The notes: generated by a model from the letters alone, not told the origin. Shown: positions 26,264-35,306, numbered from the stretch's first letter. The stretch is DNA of 64,000 nucleotides from CAZJHX01 sp964545715 (GCA_964545715.1 CAZJHX010000024.1:1-64000), one strand, 5' to 3'. Translations and numbers: made by a program.

Positions 26264-26302
26264 TAAACGAAAAGACCCCCGACGCAAGCGCGCCGAGGGT
26301 CA
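26264..26302 (-). terminator. Intrinsic terminator of the RRM gene
   Basis: On the minus strand GACCCTCGGCGC, the loop and GCGTCGGGGGTC form a GC-rich hairpin (26274-26301), followed directly by TTTTCGTTT. It lies about 48 bases past the stop of the RRM gene and would separate it from the deaD gene. Confidence 0.8.
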
Positions 26303-26349
26303 AATCTGGCTTGTAGCTGACGCCGGGGCGTCAGCGCTTTGCCGGAGGC

Positions 26350-26703
26350 CTACCAGCGACCACCGCCGCCGCCGCCGCCGCCGTAGCCGCCGCCGCCGCC
26401 GCCGCCGCCGCCACGGCCACCACCGCCGCCGCCGCCACGACCGCCGCCGCCGCCGCGTCGATCCTGTGCCTCGTTAACGTTCAGGGTGCGCCCGTCCAGG
26501 CTCGTCCCGTTCATCTGCTCGATGGCGCCCTGCGCCTCGTCCTCGCTGGAGAACGTCACGAACCCAAAACCACGGCTACGACCAGTCTCACGATCGGTAA
26601 TAACTTTGGCGTCCTCGACCGTGCCACACTGCTCGAAGTAGGTGCGCAGGCCGTGATCGTCAGTGTTCCAACTCAGGCCACCGACAAAAAGCTTCTTTCC
26701 CAT
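26350..26703 (-). CDS. Glycine-rich RRM RNA-binding protein
   Basis: 117 residues. ATG 26703 is chosen because GGAAAG precedes it by 5 bases and the RRM begins with KKLFVGGLSW. RNP2 is LFVGGL and RNP1 is RGFGFVTF, so the fold is complete (residues 2-78). The tail is nearly pure Gly with Arg (GGGGGRGG type), about 35 residues. Such proteins bind single-stranded RNA and are usually cold-induced in bacteria. The neighbouring pair of DEAD-box helicases supports a cold or RNA-remodelling role. Confidence 0.93.
   Translation of the reverse strand: MGKKLFVGGLSWNTDDHGLRTYFEQCGTVEDAKVITDRETGRSRGFGFVTFSSEDEAQGAIEQMNGTSLDGRTLNVNEAQDRRGGGGGRGGGGGGGRGGGGGGGGGYGGGGGGGGRW
26353..26457 (-). repeat. Glycine-codon (GGC/GGT) tract
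   Basis: This run of GGC/GGN triplets codes the glycine-rich tail of the RRM protein. It is low complexity and prone to slippage. Confidence 0.8.
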
Positions 26704-26834
26704 TTTTCTTTCCAATCTCGCTGGCACCTCTCGGCGCCTCTAAAAAAACCAGGCTCTACAGAATCGCTCTATAAAACCAATGCGACAGGGTGGATACCAC
26801 GGCCCGCGGATAATTGCGCCGCTAATCTCGAAGT

Positions 26835-27572
26835 TTATTTGCGCTCGAGCCAGCGGCGCGTGAACACCTCGCCCCGCAGCTTCACATCAAAAGACACATC
26901 TTCGATGGTTAGAACGGTCTGCGAGCCCTTCCGCAGCTGATCGGAGAGGACCATCTTTGTCGCGACCCATCGCCCGTCAAACTGCTTGAGATCGCTCATG
27001 GTCCACGTCTTGAGCAGCATGCCCGACAGCGCGTACAGCTCCTGGCGCGGCGGCAGCAGGGTCTCCTTGTCGATCCAGATCACCCGGCGCGGATAGCTGA
27101 CAGAGCTGTCCTTGGCCGTGGCCTCCAGCTTGTAGCAGCTTCGACCCTCCAGCGTGGCCTCACCGATGATGCGCGCCGAGTACATCTTTCTGAAGTCGCT
27201 GGCCTGCATCATGTCCTCATACGAGAGGTCCGATCCCATCATCCCCTGCCGCAGCATGTGCCCGGAGATCTTCTGGGTGCGCTCCGCCCGCGGCATGTAC
27301 AGCCACAGGTTGTCGCCCTTCTTCAGCATCTTGGTGCCCTTCTCGCGGGCCGGCGACAGGTACTCGACCGCCGCGTCCGTCTGCCCGCGCGCAAAGCTCT
27401 TCAGCTTGTAGGTGCGCGTTCGCCGGCTGTCGATCACCGTCATCGTGGTCGTCGACGTGCGGTGCTGAAACTGCATCGCCTTGTCCATCGCGTCGAGCAG
27501 CTGGTCGGCCGTCGGTGGCTCAGCCTGGGCAAGGAGCGGGACAAGTATGAGCAACAGGGACGCTTTGGACAC
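26835..27572 (-). CDS. LolA-like outer-membrane lipoprotein-sorting protein
   Basis: GTG 27572 follows GGAGGT by 9 bases and opens a good signal peptide (SKASLLLILVPLLAQA); 245 residues. The mature part matches the LolA/LolB-like family often annotated 'outer membrane lipoprotein-sorting protein': TMTVIDSRRTRTYKLKSF, GTKMLKKGDNLWLYMP, MMGSDLSYEDMMQ, GRSCYKLEATAKD, RVIWIDKETLLP. It likely carries a lipid or lipoprotein across the periplasm. It is the last gene of the ABC-exporter operon, 7 bases after the permease stop. Confidence 0.9.
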   Translation of the reverse strand: MSKASLLLILVPLLAQAEPPTADQLLDAMDKAMQFQHRTSTTTMTVIDSRRTRTYKLKSFARGQTDAAVEYLSPAREKGTKMLKKGDNLWLYMPRAERTQKISGHMLRQGMMGSDLSYEDMMQASDFRKMYSARIIGEATLEGRSCYKLEATAKDSSVSYPRRVIWIDKETLLPPRQELYALSGMLLKTWTMSDLKQFDGRWVATKMVLSDQLRKGSQTVLTIEDVSFDVKLRGEVFTRRWLERK

Positions 27573-27579
27573 GATACGC

Positions 27580-28821
27580 CTACCTCCGCGCACGCATGGC
27601 GGTGACGGGTTGAATTGAGGCCGCGCGCAGAGCGGGCAAAATGGCGCCGACGACCGCGATGACCAGACCGAGCATCACGCCTGTGAGCACGATGCCCGTC
27701 GTGACGTCGCCGTAGATGGTGCTCTCCATGGGCGTGGCGGTGCCGATCTTGTCGACGACATCCTCGGCCAGCGTGATGCCGTTCAGCTCCAGGTACAGCC
27801 CGCCCAGCCCGCCCAGGCCCGCGCCCGCGATGCCGCCCAGCAGGCCGATCACCATCGCCTCGAACACAAACAGGCCCAGCGCGCCCAGCCGCGTCAGGCC
27901 CATCGCGCGCATCACCCCGATCTCGTTGCTGCGCTCCATCACGGACATGGTCATAGTGTTGAAGATCGCCAGCGCGGCGACGAAGACGATCAACCCCTGA
28001 ATGAAGATCTGCACCCCGGTCAGTACGCCGCTCATCGATGCCCACGGCTCTCGCTGGTGCCAGCCCCGAACCTGCATGCCTTTCAGCGCCGGATGCGCCG
28101 CCAGCGTCGAGATGAGCGGGTTGAGGTCGTCCGCGTCCATCGACGCGCCGTACACCAGGATCTCGACCGCGCCATCGGGCATGTCCGTCAGATATCGCAC
28201 CTCTTCAAGCGGCAAGAACGCCTGCCGATCGACCATCGCGTTGGACGAGACGATCCCCACAACTCTGGCGGCGATCGGGCTCATGGAGCCGTATTGAGTC
28301 TGCCCCAGCATCAGCACCTCGTCTCCGACCGCGGCCTCCACCCGCTGCGCCAGCTTGCGGCCCAGCACCACCTCCTTGGTCGCCCCGGAGAGCCACTCGC
28401 CGGCGACCAGGTGCTCGGGTCCCTGCAGATGGTCGGCGTAGTACTGTGCGGTCGCGCCAACGACCATGGTGAACTCCTCGCCGATCTCATCGTTGGCGGT
28501 GATGGCGACGCCGGTCGTGATCCGTGGCTGCGCGTCCACGACCCCCTTGACCCCGCGTATCGCTTTCGCCATCGCGTCCGCGCCCATGATCGCCTCGTGC
28601 AGCGGCATCAGCTCCTCGCGCGCCGCGTAGTCCGCGTCCAACACCCGGATGTGGCCGCTGATCGCCGTGTAGCCGCGCGTAATGCCGCCAAACATGCCGT
28701 GAATCCAGGAGATGGCCACCGTCAGCAGCGCCGTCGCCAGCAGCACGGTTCCGGCCGTCAACGCCGTGCGGCGGCCGTTGCGCATCACGTTTCTCATCGA
28801 CAATCGCAGCCACAGCTTCAT
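27580..28821 (-). CDS. FtsX/MacB-type ABC transporter permease 2
   Basis: 413 residues. ATG 28821 overlaps the stop of the upstream permease (ATGA). One membrane helix near the N-terminus (TALTAGTVLLATALLTVAIS) is followed by a large periplasmic domain (about 45-270). Three C-terminal helices come next, with the FtsX signature MERSNEIGVMRAMGLTR. This is the LolC/LolE/MacB layout, which moves substrates from the periplasmic face by mechanotransmission rather than across the membrane. Confidence 0.93.
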   Translation of the reverse strand: MKLWLRLSMRNVMRNGRRTALTAGTVLLATALLTVAISWIHGMFGGITRGYTAISGHIRVLDADYAAREELMPLHEAIMGADAMAKAIRGVKGVVDAQPRITTGVAITANDEIGEEFTMVVGATAQYYADHLQGPEHLVAGEWLSGATKEVVLGRKLAQRVEAAVGDEVLMLGQTQYGSMSPIAARVVGIVSSNAMVDRQAFLPLEEVRYLTDMPDGAVEILVYGASMDADDLNPLISTLAAHPALKGMQVRGWHQREPWASMSGVLTGVQIFIQGLIVFVAALAIFNTMTMSVMERSNEIGVMRAMGLTRLGALGLFVFEAMVIGLLGGIAGAGLGGLGGLYLELNGITLAEDVVDKIGTATPMESTIYGDVTTGIVLTGVMLGLVIAVVGAILPALRAASIQPVTAMRARR

Positions 28822-30047
28822 GAGGCCCTGACCGCCTCGGAGGGCCGCATCCTGGACGCGATCACCGCCGGGTAGATCGACGCCGCGACCGCTACCACCA
28901 CCCCAAAGATCACGGCGCCCACGATCGCGGCGTTGGAGAACTGCAGATACAGCATCACCGACATGGGGATGTTCTGAAACGCGTCCGAGTTGCCCTGGAT
29001 CGCCGCGGTCAGATCGATACCCTCGGTCGCGTACTTGCGCACCACCGCGCCACCCAGGATCGCGCCGATCGCCGACCCGACCACCCCCATGATCGCGCCC
29101 TCGGTCATGAACAGGCCGACCACGCCGCGACGGGTCAGCCCCATCGCGCGCAGCGTGCCTATCTCGCGGATTCGCTCGTAGGCCGCCATCAGCACCGTGT
29201 TGGCGATCCCGGTCGCGGCGATCGCCATCAGCACCAACGCGATAATGTCCAAGACCCGCTGTCGTAGATCCTGGATCTCCAGCAGTCCCGCCGTCTCCTG
29301 CACCCACGTGCGTACTTCGGCGCCGGCCACGCGTCCGTCCAGCGCGGCCGCTACGGACCCCGCATCCGCTCGATCGTCGAGACGCACCGCCAGATGCGAG
29401 AACCGCTCGCCCGTGACGACCAGTCTGCGCACCAACGGCTCGGCCATCAGCGCGCCCAGTCCGTCAAACGCGGGGTTTCCCGTCCGCAGCACGCCCGTCA
29501 CCTGCACCCTCATCGCGTTGATGGCGCCGTCCGCCGTCCGGGTCTGAAACACCAGCGAGTCACCCGCGGCCACGTCAAAGATCCGCGCGACTCCCGGCGA
29601 GATGACCACGCCGTCCGCATCGCCGTAGGGCAGGGCCCCCTCGACGTGCCAGCTCTTGCGCGGGAAGACCGCGCTGTCCGTGTCCGGGTTGAACCCGATG
29701 ACCCGCACCCGCAGCGCATCCTGCTCGTGCACCACCCGCGCCACGAACAGCGTGCGCCGCGTCCAGGCCTGCGTGTTCTCGTCCAGCCAGGCCCTGGTCG
29801 GCCCATCCACCGTCAGCAGCTTGTCTACCGGGTGCTGGAGCCCCACGTCGGGATACCTGGCCGGCCGCAGCAGGACGTGCCCGCTCATCGAGTCCACCTG
29901 CGCGCGGATCACGTTCTCCTTGACGCCGCCCACAAAGCCGCGCCCCAGGATGATGATCGCCACACCGAAGATGATCGACACCATCGACAGCGTCGTGCGG
30001 CCATACTGGCGAAACACGTTTCGCAGCGCCAGCTTGAGCGTCAACAC
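28818..30047 (-). CDS. FtsX/MacB-type ABC transporter permease 1
   Basis: 409 residues, GTG start directly adjacent to the TAG of the ATPase gene (TAGGTG). Layout as for the second permease: N-terminal helix (LSMVSIIFGVAIIILGRGFVG), periplasmic domain, and three C-terminal helices with YERIREIGTLRAMGLTRRG. Two different permeases with one ATPase imply a LolCDE-like heterodimer. Confidence 0.93.
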   Translation of the reverse strand: MLTLKLALRNVFRQYGRTTLSMVSIIFGVAIIILGRGFVGGVKENVIRAQVDSMSGHVLLRPARYPDVGLQHPVDKLLTVDGPTRAWLDENTQAWTRRTLFVARVVHEQDALRVRVIGFNPDTDSAVFPRKSWHVEGALPYGDADGVVISPGVARIFDVAAGDSLVFQTRTADGAINAMRVQVTGVLRTGNPAFDGLGALMAEPLVRRLVVTGERFSHLAVRLDDRADAGSVAAALDGRVAGAEVRTWVQETAGLLEIQDLRQRVLDIIALVLMAIAATGIANTVLMAAYERIREIGTLRAMGLTRRGVVGLFMTEGAIMGVVGSAIGAILGGAVVRKYATEGIDLTAAIQGNSDAFQNIPMSVMLYLQFSNAAIVGAVIFGVVVAVAASIYPAVIASRMRPSEAVRAS

Positions 30048-30743
30048 CTAGCGACTCGCCCCCGCGCGGACGTCGTCCGAGACCAGCCGGCCGTCGCGCA
30101 GCGTGATGACCCGGCGCGCCCGCTCCATGACCATCGGGTCGTGCGTCGAGAAGAGAAACGTGACGCCGTGCTCCTCGTTCATGCGCCGCATCAGCTCCAG
30201 GATCTGAGTGCCCGTCGCGCTGTCCAGGTTGGCGGTCGGCTCGTCCGCGATCACCAGGCTCGGCTGCTTGACCAGCGCCCGCGCCACCGCGACACGCTGC
30301 TGCTGCCCGCCCGACAGCTCGCCCGGCCGACGTCGGGTCAGCTCGCCGAGTCCCACATCCTGAAGCGCCTTGACGGCCCGCGCGCTGCGATCGCCCGATG
30401 CGCCCGCCAGATGCAGCGCCGTCTCGACGTTCTCCTGGGCGGTCAGCACCGGGATCAGGTTGAATGACTGAAAGATGAAGCCGATCCGCTGCGCGCGAGT
30501 GTGGGCCTGCTGGCGAGAGCTCAGGTCGGCCACATTCTTGTCGCCGAAGAGGACGGTGCCGTCCGTCGGCTCATCCAGCAGCCCGACCAGGTTCAGCAGC
30601 GTGGTCTTCCCCGAGCCCGACGGTCCACCGATCACAGTGAACTCTCCCGGCTCGAACGCGATGGAAACCCGATCCAGCGCCCGCACCTCTGTGGCGCCGC
30701 TCCCGTACGTGCGGCTTGCCTCCTGCAGCTCACAGATCGCCAT
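30048..30743 (-). CDS. ABC transporter ATP-binding protein, LolD/MacB type
   Basis: 231 residues from ATG 30743, which follows GGAG by 6 bases. Walker A GGPSGSGKTT, signature LSGGQQQR, Walker B LVIADEPTANLD and the H-loop FSTHDP are all present. The RIGFIFQSFNLIPVLTA Q-loop region is typical of the LolD/MacB/FtsE group. It powers the two permeases encoded next. A strong palindrome lies immediately upstream of its ribosome-binding site. Confidence 0.95.
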   Translation of the reverse strand: MAICELQEASRTYGSGATEVRALDRVSIAFEPGEFTVIGGPSGSGKTTLLNLVGLLDEPTDGTVLFGDKNVADLSSRQQAHTRAQRIGFIFQSFNLIPVLTAQENVETALHLAGASGDRSARAVKALQDVGLGELTRRRPGELSGGQQQRVAVARALVKQPSLVIADEPTANLDSATGTQILELMRRMNEEHGVTFLFSTHDPMVMERARRVITLRDGRLVSDDVRAGASR

Positions 30744-30754
30744 GTATGTCTCCG

Positions 30755-30784
30755 TTAACCCCAACTATGCAACGTTGGGGTTAA
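30755..30784 (-). promoter_or_regulatory. Intercistronic perfect hairpin (11-bp stem) before ABC ATPase gene
   Basis: The arms TTAACCCCAAC and GTTGGGGTTAA are perfect complements separated by 8 bases. The stop codon of the barrel gene lies in one arm, and the ribosome-binding site of the ATPase starts two bases after the other arm. There is no T-run after it on the minus strand, so it is not a simple terminator. It could be an RNA-processing or stability element, or a translational switch. Confidence 0.6.
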
Positions 30785-32061
30785 AAGGCAAGGCGACTCC
30801 AAAAAGTGAAGGTGGCCGCCGGAGCCAGTGATGAGAAGTCTACCGTCAACGGTGAGCCATCGGGGGCCGTGGCGGTCAGTATCAGGTCCGAATCGGCCGG
30901 GTCCAGCTCCCCGCCGTCGCCCCACAAGCTGAACGGCACCTGCGCGGCCAGCGCCAGCGTCAGCCAGCCCGTCGGCGCATACGAGATCGTCGGCACGACC
31001 AACCCGGTCCCGTCGCCCACATTCTGCACCCCCAGCGCGTTGGTCGACAGCTCGGGCAGCACGGCCAGCTGAAAGGAGAGCATCGCGTAGTCGCGCCCTC
31101 GAAAGACCGGGTCAAACTTGCCGCGTGTGGCGTCCCCACCGAACGGTAGCGGCGTCTCGCACTCGGGGCCCGCGATCTCGGTCGCCGACGCGACACCGCC
31201 CGCCGCGTCCGTCGAGCCGGCGCCGTTGCGGTAGTACTGCAGCGTGACCATCAGCAGCTCCAGCACATCGAAGCTGTAGTCGATGCCCACGACCAGCTCT
31301 TCGAAGACCTCGCCCTCACCGTCGATGTGAATCGCCGACTCCACCCAGTAGCCCACGCCCAGCGTGCCGCGCACGTCCAGTCCCACCAGCCCGTCGTCGC
31401 TCTCCTGGCGATACGCCCCGACCAGCGAGACCTCGTGCTCACCCAGGCCCAGCGTGCCTCGGGCCGCCGCCCGCACCGCCGTGAAGTCGTCGTTGCTGCC
31501 CACAACCAGCTGCGTCTCGTGGTCTTCGCCGATCGGCATCGTGGCCCGAAGCGCGTTGACGCCGGCCCGAGGACGCCACGGCTGTGTCAGCAGCACCTCG
31601 GGAAACGGGTCCGTCGGGTTCACCACAAAACCCGAGCCCCATTGCACCGCCTGGCGCCCCAAGCGCAGATCCGCCGCGGGCAGATAGACGTCGGCATACA
31701 GCCGCTCCACGCTCAGATAGTCGTCCGCCGACGACACCGCCAACGTCTCGTTGCCGTGCTCCGGCCAGGTGCACCCCGCCGCGGTGAGCAGCGGCCCCGC
31801 CGGTGACTCCTCCAGCGTCCGCTTCAGCTCACCCTGCAGATTGCGGCCTTGAGAGAGCGCGGCCTCGACCGTCGTGGTCAGCACCACGCGCTCACTGATC
31901 TCCAGCGACAGCTCGGGTCGCACGCGCTCGATCAGCTGCCAGATGTCGCCGTCCACACCGGCCGACACATGGGCGCGCACCTCGAAGAAGCCGCCGCCCT
32001 TCTGCGCCTGTGCGGCGCCGGGCGCCAATATCGCCACAACGATCAGAATCGCCGCCTTCAT
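30781..32061 (-). CDS. Outer-membrane beta-barrel (porin-like) protein of exporter operon
   Basis: ATG 32061 gives a signal peptide MKAAILIVVAILAPGAAQAQ; 426 residues ending in FTFWSRLAF. The terminal Phe and alternating aromatic residues are the outer-membrane insertion signal. Strand-like stretches alternate along the protein. The sequence RLGRQAVQWGSGFVVNPTDPF resembles porins of the alginate-export/DUF1302 style. The gene lies 16 bases before the exporter ATPase reading frame, so it is co-transcribed and may be the outer-membrane component or a client of that exporter. Confidence 0.82.
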   Translation of the reverse strand: MKAAILIVVAILAPGAAQAQKGGGFFEVRAHVSAGVDGDIWQLIERVRPELSLEISERVVLTTTVEAALSQGRNLQGELKRTLEESPAGPLLTAAGCTWPEHGNETLAVSSADDYLSVERLYADVYLPAADLRLGRQAVQWGSGFVVNPTDPFPEVLLTQPWRPRAGVNALRATMPIGEDHETQLVVGSNDDFTAVRAAARGTLGLGEHEVSLVGAYRQESDDGLVGLDVRGTLGVGYWVESAIHIDGEGEVFEELVVGIDYSFDVLELLMVTLQYYRNGAGSTDAAGGVASATEIAGPECETPLPFGGDATRGKFDPVFRGRDYAMLSFQLAVLPELSTNALGVQNVGDGTGLVVPTISYAPTGWLTLALAAQVPFSLWGDGGELDPADSDLILTATAPDGSPLTVDFSSLAPAATFTFWSRLAF

Positions 32062-32081
32062 CTGCGGGCGTCCTCCCGGGC

Positions 32082-33509
32082 TCACGGTGCCATGCCCGGT
32101 TCGAACGGTCCAGGGGTCTCGATATGACCTTTTTTGCCCAGCCAGGCGCCCCACACGCGCACGCCGTCGCTGGTCGCCCCCGGATTGCTCGCAGGCGACG
32201 CCGCCACCTCGGGATCCGCGGCGGGCAAGCCGGTCGCGTCAAACCGGCGGCGCATCACCAGCGGCCACTCGGCCTCCTCCCAGAAGACCTCGAAGCCGCC
32301 GTCTGCGTACCCCGCTACAGCGGGCCGATGCTGATCGAACTCAGGCTCCAGGTGCACACGAACCGGCTCGCCGATCAGCTCGGCGCCGGCCATCGTGGCC
32401 ACGTACACGTCGCGCTCTCCCGGCAGCCCCGCGCCAAAGGCCAACACAGCCCGATCTCCGCTGCCCGGCAGCCCGTGTACCATCACCCGACCGTGATCGG
32501 TGTAGTCCGCAGCAAACACGTGCACAGGCGGCTCTCGGGGCGCGCCGTCCGCATCCAGGCGAAGCAGCCCAACGCCCTCGCCGTCGCGAAACCCGATCAC
32601 ATACCCGGAGGTGGGATCGACGTCCGAGTCCAGGTAGGTCCAGGCCGGCCCAACCACACCCAGGTCGGCGATTTGCGCCCCCGTGGCATCGAACAGGCGC
32701 CCCATCACCGCGCCCGGTGTGCTGCCGGCCGCCGCGGTGTCATCCCAAAGCAGCAGCGCGCGGCCCTCGGGCGTGGCCGCCACGCGCACGGTCATGCGGC
32801 TGGTCGTGTGCGGGTGTGTCGGGGGCAGCGCGATGCAGCCGGACGCATCCTTGGAGTACAGCGCGTTGGTCTTTTCGGTCTCGAACGTGGTCTGTGCCAG
32901 CGGTGGGCCCGCGCCGGGCAGCGCGTCCGCCGGCCACCAGGTCAGCGTATGCCGATGCCACGACCACAGGTGCTTCACCTTGCACCGGCCGTCCTCGCAC
33001 AGCTCGTCGCAGGACCACTGAAGCTCGGCCACCACCGCCACGACGGGCCCGTCCCCGTGGCGATCCAGGTCGAACCCGCGCGGATCTACCGGCGTTGTGC
33101 CGGCGCTCAAATCAGCCGCCAGCTCCGGCTCGCCCGCCGCCGCGCAATCGTCGACCCGGCGCACCACCAACTCGCCGTCCGGGGTGCGCGCCCACAGCGC
33201 TACGAAGCCGCCGCCTGGGGTGGACGCCAGCGCTACCGGCGCGTCAGACGCTCGCGCCGCCTCGGCCGACACTACCGTGGGCCCATCCAGCGCCGGGCAC
33301 TCGACCGGACCCGCGTCGGGCTCGGCCACATCCGGGGCGTCAGGTACGGGCGGGGGGAGTTCAACAACGCTGTCGGGCACAACGGGGGCAGCGGGGACGT
33401 CGACAGTGGCGGGCGGCACATCCGGGACATCGGCGACCGGCTCAGGCGTTGCGGCCGTGGTGCAGCCGCAGATGATCACGGCGGTCAACAGCGCTGATGC
33501 TCGGCCCAT
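32082..33509 (-). CDS. Lipoprotein with acidic DVP stalk, unknown function
   Basis: 475 residues from ATG 33509 (AGG seven bases upstream). The lipobox is IICGC, then an Asp/Val/Pro-rich stalk (about residues 25-70). The body has repeated strands such as GGGFVALWARTPDGELV, EGRALLLWDD and DGGFEVFWEE, suggesting a beta-propeller. It contains one disulfide-rich loop (CDELCEDGRCKVKHLW). The family is not recognised. It ends 20 bases before the barrel gene, so it may open the exporter operon. Confidence 0.72.
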   Translation of the reverse strand: MGRASALLTAVIICGCTTAATPEPVADVPDVPPATVDVPAAPVVPDSVVELPPPVPDAPDVAEPDAGPVECPALDGPTVVSAEAARASDAPVALASTPGGGFVALWARTPDGELVVRRVDDCAAAGEPELAADLSAGTTPVDPRGFDLDRHGDGPVVAVVAELQWSCDELCEDGRCKVKHLWSWHRHTLTWWPADALPGAGPPLAQTTFETEKTNALYSKDASGCIALPPTHPHTTSRMTVRVAATPEGRALLLWDDTAAAGSTPGAVMGRLFDATGAQIADLGVVGPAWTYLDSDVDPTSGYVIGFRDGEGVGLLRLDADGAPREPPVHVFAADYTDHGRVMVHGLPGSGDRAVLAFGAGLPGERDVYVATMAGAELIGEPVRVHLEPEFDQHRPAVAGYADGGFEVFWEEAEWPLVMRRRFDATGLPAADPEVAASPASNPGATSDGVRVWGAWLGKKGHIETPGPFEPGMAP

Positions 33510-33551
33510 CAAGACCTGCACGGTGCCACGACGCCGTTAGCCGTCGCAAGC

Positions 33552-34757
33552 TCAGGGCGCGGGGGTCTCGGTCAGGTTGTCCAATGAGACGCGGGTGACC
33601 AGGGGGCGCATGCCCGCCGCCGCCGCGTCCGCGTAGACCTGCGCTGCGTTGGCCTGGGAGACGCAGTAATCCACGCTGAACACCGGCAGCCCGGCGGCGA
33701 TGTACTTCGCGATGACGTCCAGCCGGCCCTGCGTCGACCACTCGTCGGCGTGGCGATAACCACCGTGCAGATCGCCCGCGACCGGCATGTCCGCGCGGCA
33801 GCTGTACAGGTCCATGTGATCGTCAGGCAGGCAGACGTTGTCCATCCCCGAGAGCGGTCCGTCACACACGCTCTGCTCGCACTGCACGCGATCCGCCACC
33901 GTGTACGCCGAGCCGGCCTCGCCCGCCGTCCAGGGCGCGTCCCCGTCGCCGTAGAACCACGTGTCCTCCACCGCTAGACCGTCGATGGTCGCCAGGTAGC
34001 CGGCCGGGTCCCCGCTGTCATCGACCAGGTACGGCGCGTTCTGCACGATGACCACAAAGTCGTCCGACACGGCTCGGCCCGCCGCTTTGATGTCAGCGAT
34101 AAACCGGACCATCTCCTGAGCGGCATGCACGCCGTCAGCCTGGGCCGCTGCGATCACCGCCTCGTCGTCGTACGCCTCCACCCAGTCCAGATAGACGCCG
34201 TCAAAGCCCGCCCGCGCCAGCTGTGCGATGAGGCCGTCCGGACCCAGCCAGATGGCGCGCCAGCCTGTGCGCCAGTAGGCCACGGTGTAGTTGTGCGCCC
34301 AGCCGTCCGGATCCTCGGCCACGATGAACGCCGGGTTGCCGGGCTGCCCGTCCTGGGGCGGCGCCCAGTCGGTGGTCCAGTAGGTGCGCCAGTCCTCGGC
34401 CTGTCCGACATCGATGTATGCCAGCAGCACCCGCGGCTCGCCGCTCGGCGTCGTGGCAAGGGCCTCCACGATCGCGGGCGTGTCGTAGGGATCGGCGCAC
34501 TCGGCGTCCCCGGGCGCGCCCGTCTCGTCACCCGTGCAGGCGCGGTGGTTGAGCCCGGGCTCGATCACCAGCAGGGGGTAGTCGGTGGCCGCCAGGGCGT
34601 CGACGGCGGCGGGGTCCTCCAGCCCCGCCAGCTGATACATCCACGACTGTGCGGCGGTCAGGCGACTGCCCTGCGGCGAGGGGCCGGACTGGGAAGCGGG
34701 CTGAGGGGAGCAACCAAAAACGAGGGCGGCCAGGCACGAGGCGACGAGACGGGACAT
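33552..34757 (-). CDS. GH114/TM1410-like glycoside hydrolase lipoprotein
   Basis: 401 residues from ATG 34757 (GGAGT 8 bases upstream), lipobox VFGC. The body is a TIM-barrel of the TM1410/GH114 type: PLLVIEPG, VLLAYIDVGQAEDWR, WLGPDGLIAQLARAGFDGVYLDWVEAYDDE, FVVIVQNAPYLV, AVEDTWFYGDGD, LPVFSVDYC. YLDWVEAYDD carries the acidic residues expected at the active site. Characterised GH114 members cleave alpha-1,4-polygalactosamine in biofilm matrix. The substrate here is unknown; surface location is inferred from the lipobox. Confidence 0.8.
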   Translation of the reverse strand: MSRLVASCLAALVFGCSPQPASQSGPSPQGSRLTAAQSWMYQLAGLEDPAAVDALAATDYPLLVIEPGLNHRACTGDETGAPGDAECADPYDTPAIVEALATTPSGEPRVLLAYIDVGQAEDWRTYWTTDWAPPQDGQPGNPAFIVAEDPDGWAHNYTVAYWRTGWRAIWLGPDGLIAQLARAGFDGVYLDWVEAYDDEAVIAAAQADGVHAAQEMVRFIADIKAAGRAVSDDFVVIVQNAPYLVDDSGDPAGYLATIDGLAVEDTWFYGDGDAPWTAGEAGSAYTVADRVQCEQSVCDGPLSGMDNVCLPDDHMDLYSCRADMPVAGDLHGGYRHADEWSTQGRLDVIAKYIAAGLPVFSVDYCVSQANAAQVYADAAAAGMRPLVTRVSLDNLTETPAP

Positions 34758-34906
34758 GGGCAACTCCAGTGGTGATGACTCGCCACAGTCTTGGAGCAAC
34801 GCCGGTGCCAACTGGCTGTTCGTTGTGCTGCGGTCCAGTCGCCCTGCCGCGACTCGTCTAGTCGTGTGATCCGATCACGCCCCGATCACGTGCTCACCTA
34901 TGCCGG

Positions 34907-35302
34907 TCAGCGCTTTTGCAGCGACGCGACCATCAGCTGCTCTACGATCTTGTGCGCAAAGCCGAGCTTCTCGGCGAAATGGACGCTGAGCTTGTACTCG
35001 GTGCGCGCCAGCTTTCCGTCCGCCGCCACCATCCAGATGAGGTCGCTCAGCCACTGGCGGCGGATGTCCTCGTCTTCCGGTGCGTCGATAACGATGTCCT
35101 GGTAGGCGCCCCGACGTGGTGGGATGCATGCCGCAAACTGCTCGGTCGTCATGCCCAGCTGGCGCACCACGTCAAACAGATACGCCTGCTCGTCCGGGTG
35201 CTCTTCACCGTCCGCCCCGGCCATCGCGTGCAGGGTCTGAATGTAGGCGCGCTTCTGGTGCGGCTTGAGCTCTGCCAGCGAGGTTCGGGTCTTCTCGTTC
35301 AC
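34907..35302 (-). CDS. TerB-like (tellurite-resistance TerB family) protein
   Basis: 131 residues from GTG 35302, 4 bases after the preceding stop with GGTGA as ribosome-binding site. The all-helical TerB fold is indicated by HAMAGADGEEHPDEQAYLF and LIWMVAADGKLARTEYKL, two metal-binding acidic turns (ADGEEHPDE, ADGKLARTE). Role unknown; TerB-like proteins are small metal-binding partners at the membrane. The 149 bases between this gene and 34757 hold nothing I can identify. Confidence 0.8.
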   Translation of the reverse strand: MNEKTRTSLAELKPHQKRAYIQTLHAMAGADGEEHPDEQAYLFDVVRQLGMTTEQFAACIPPRRGAYQDIVIDAPEDEDIRRQWLSDLIWMVAADGKLARTEYKLSVHFAEKLGFAHKIVEQLMVASLQKR

Positions 35303-35306
35303 GGAT

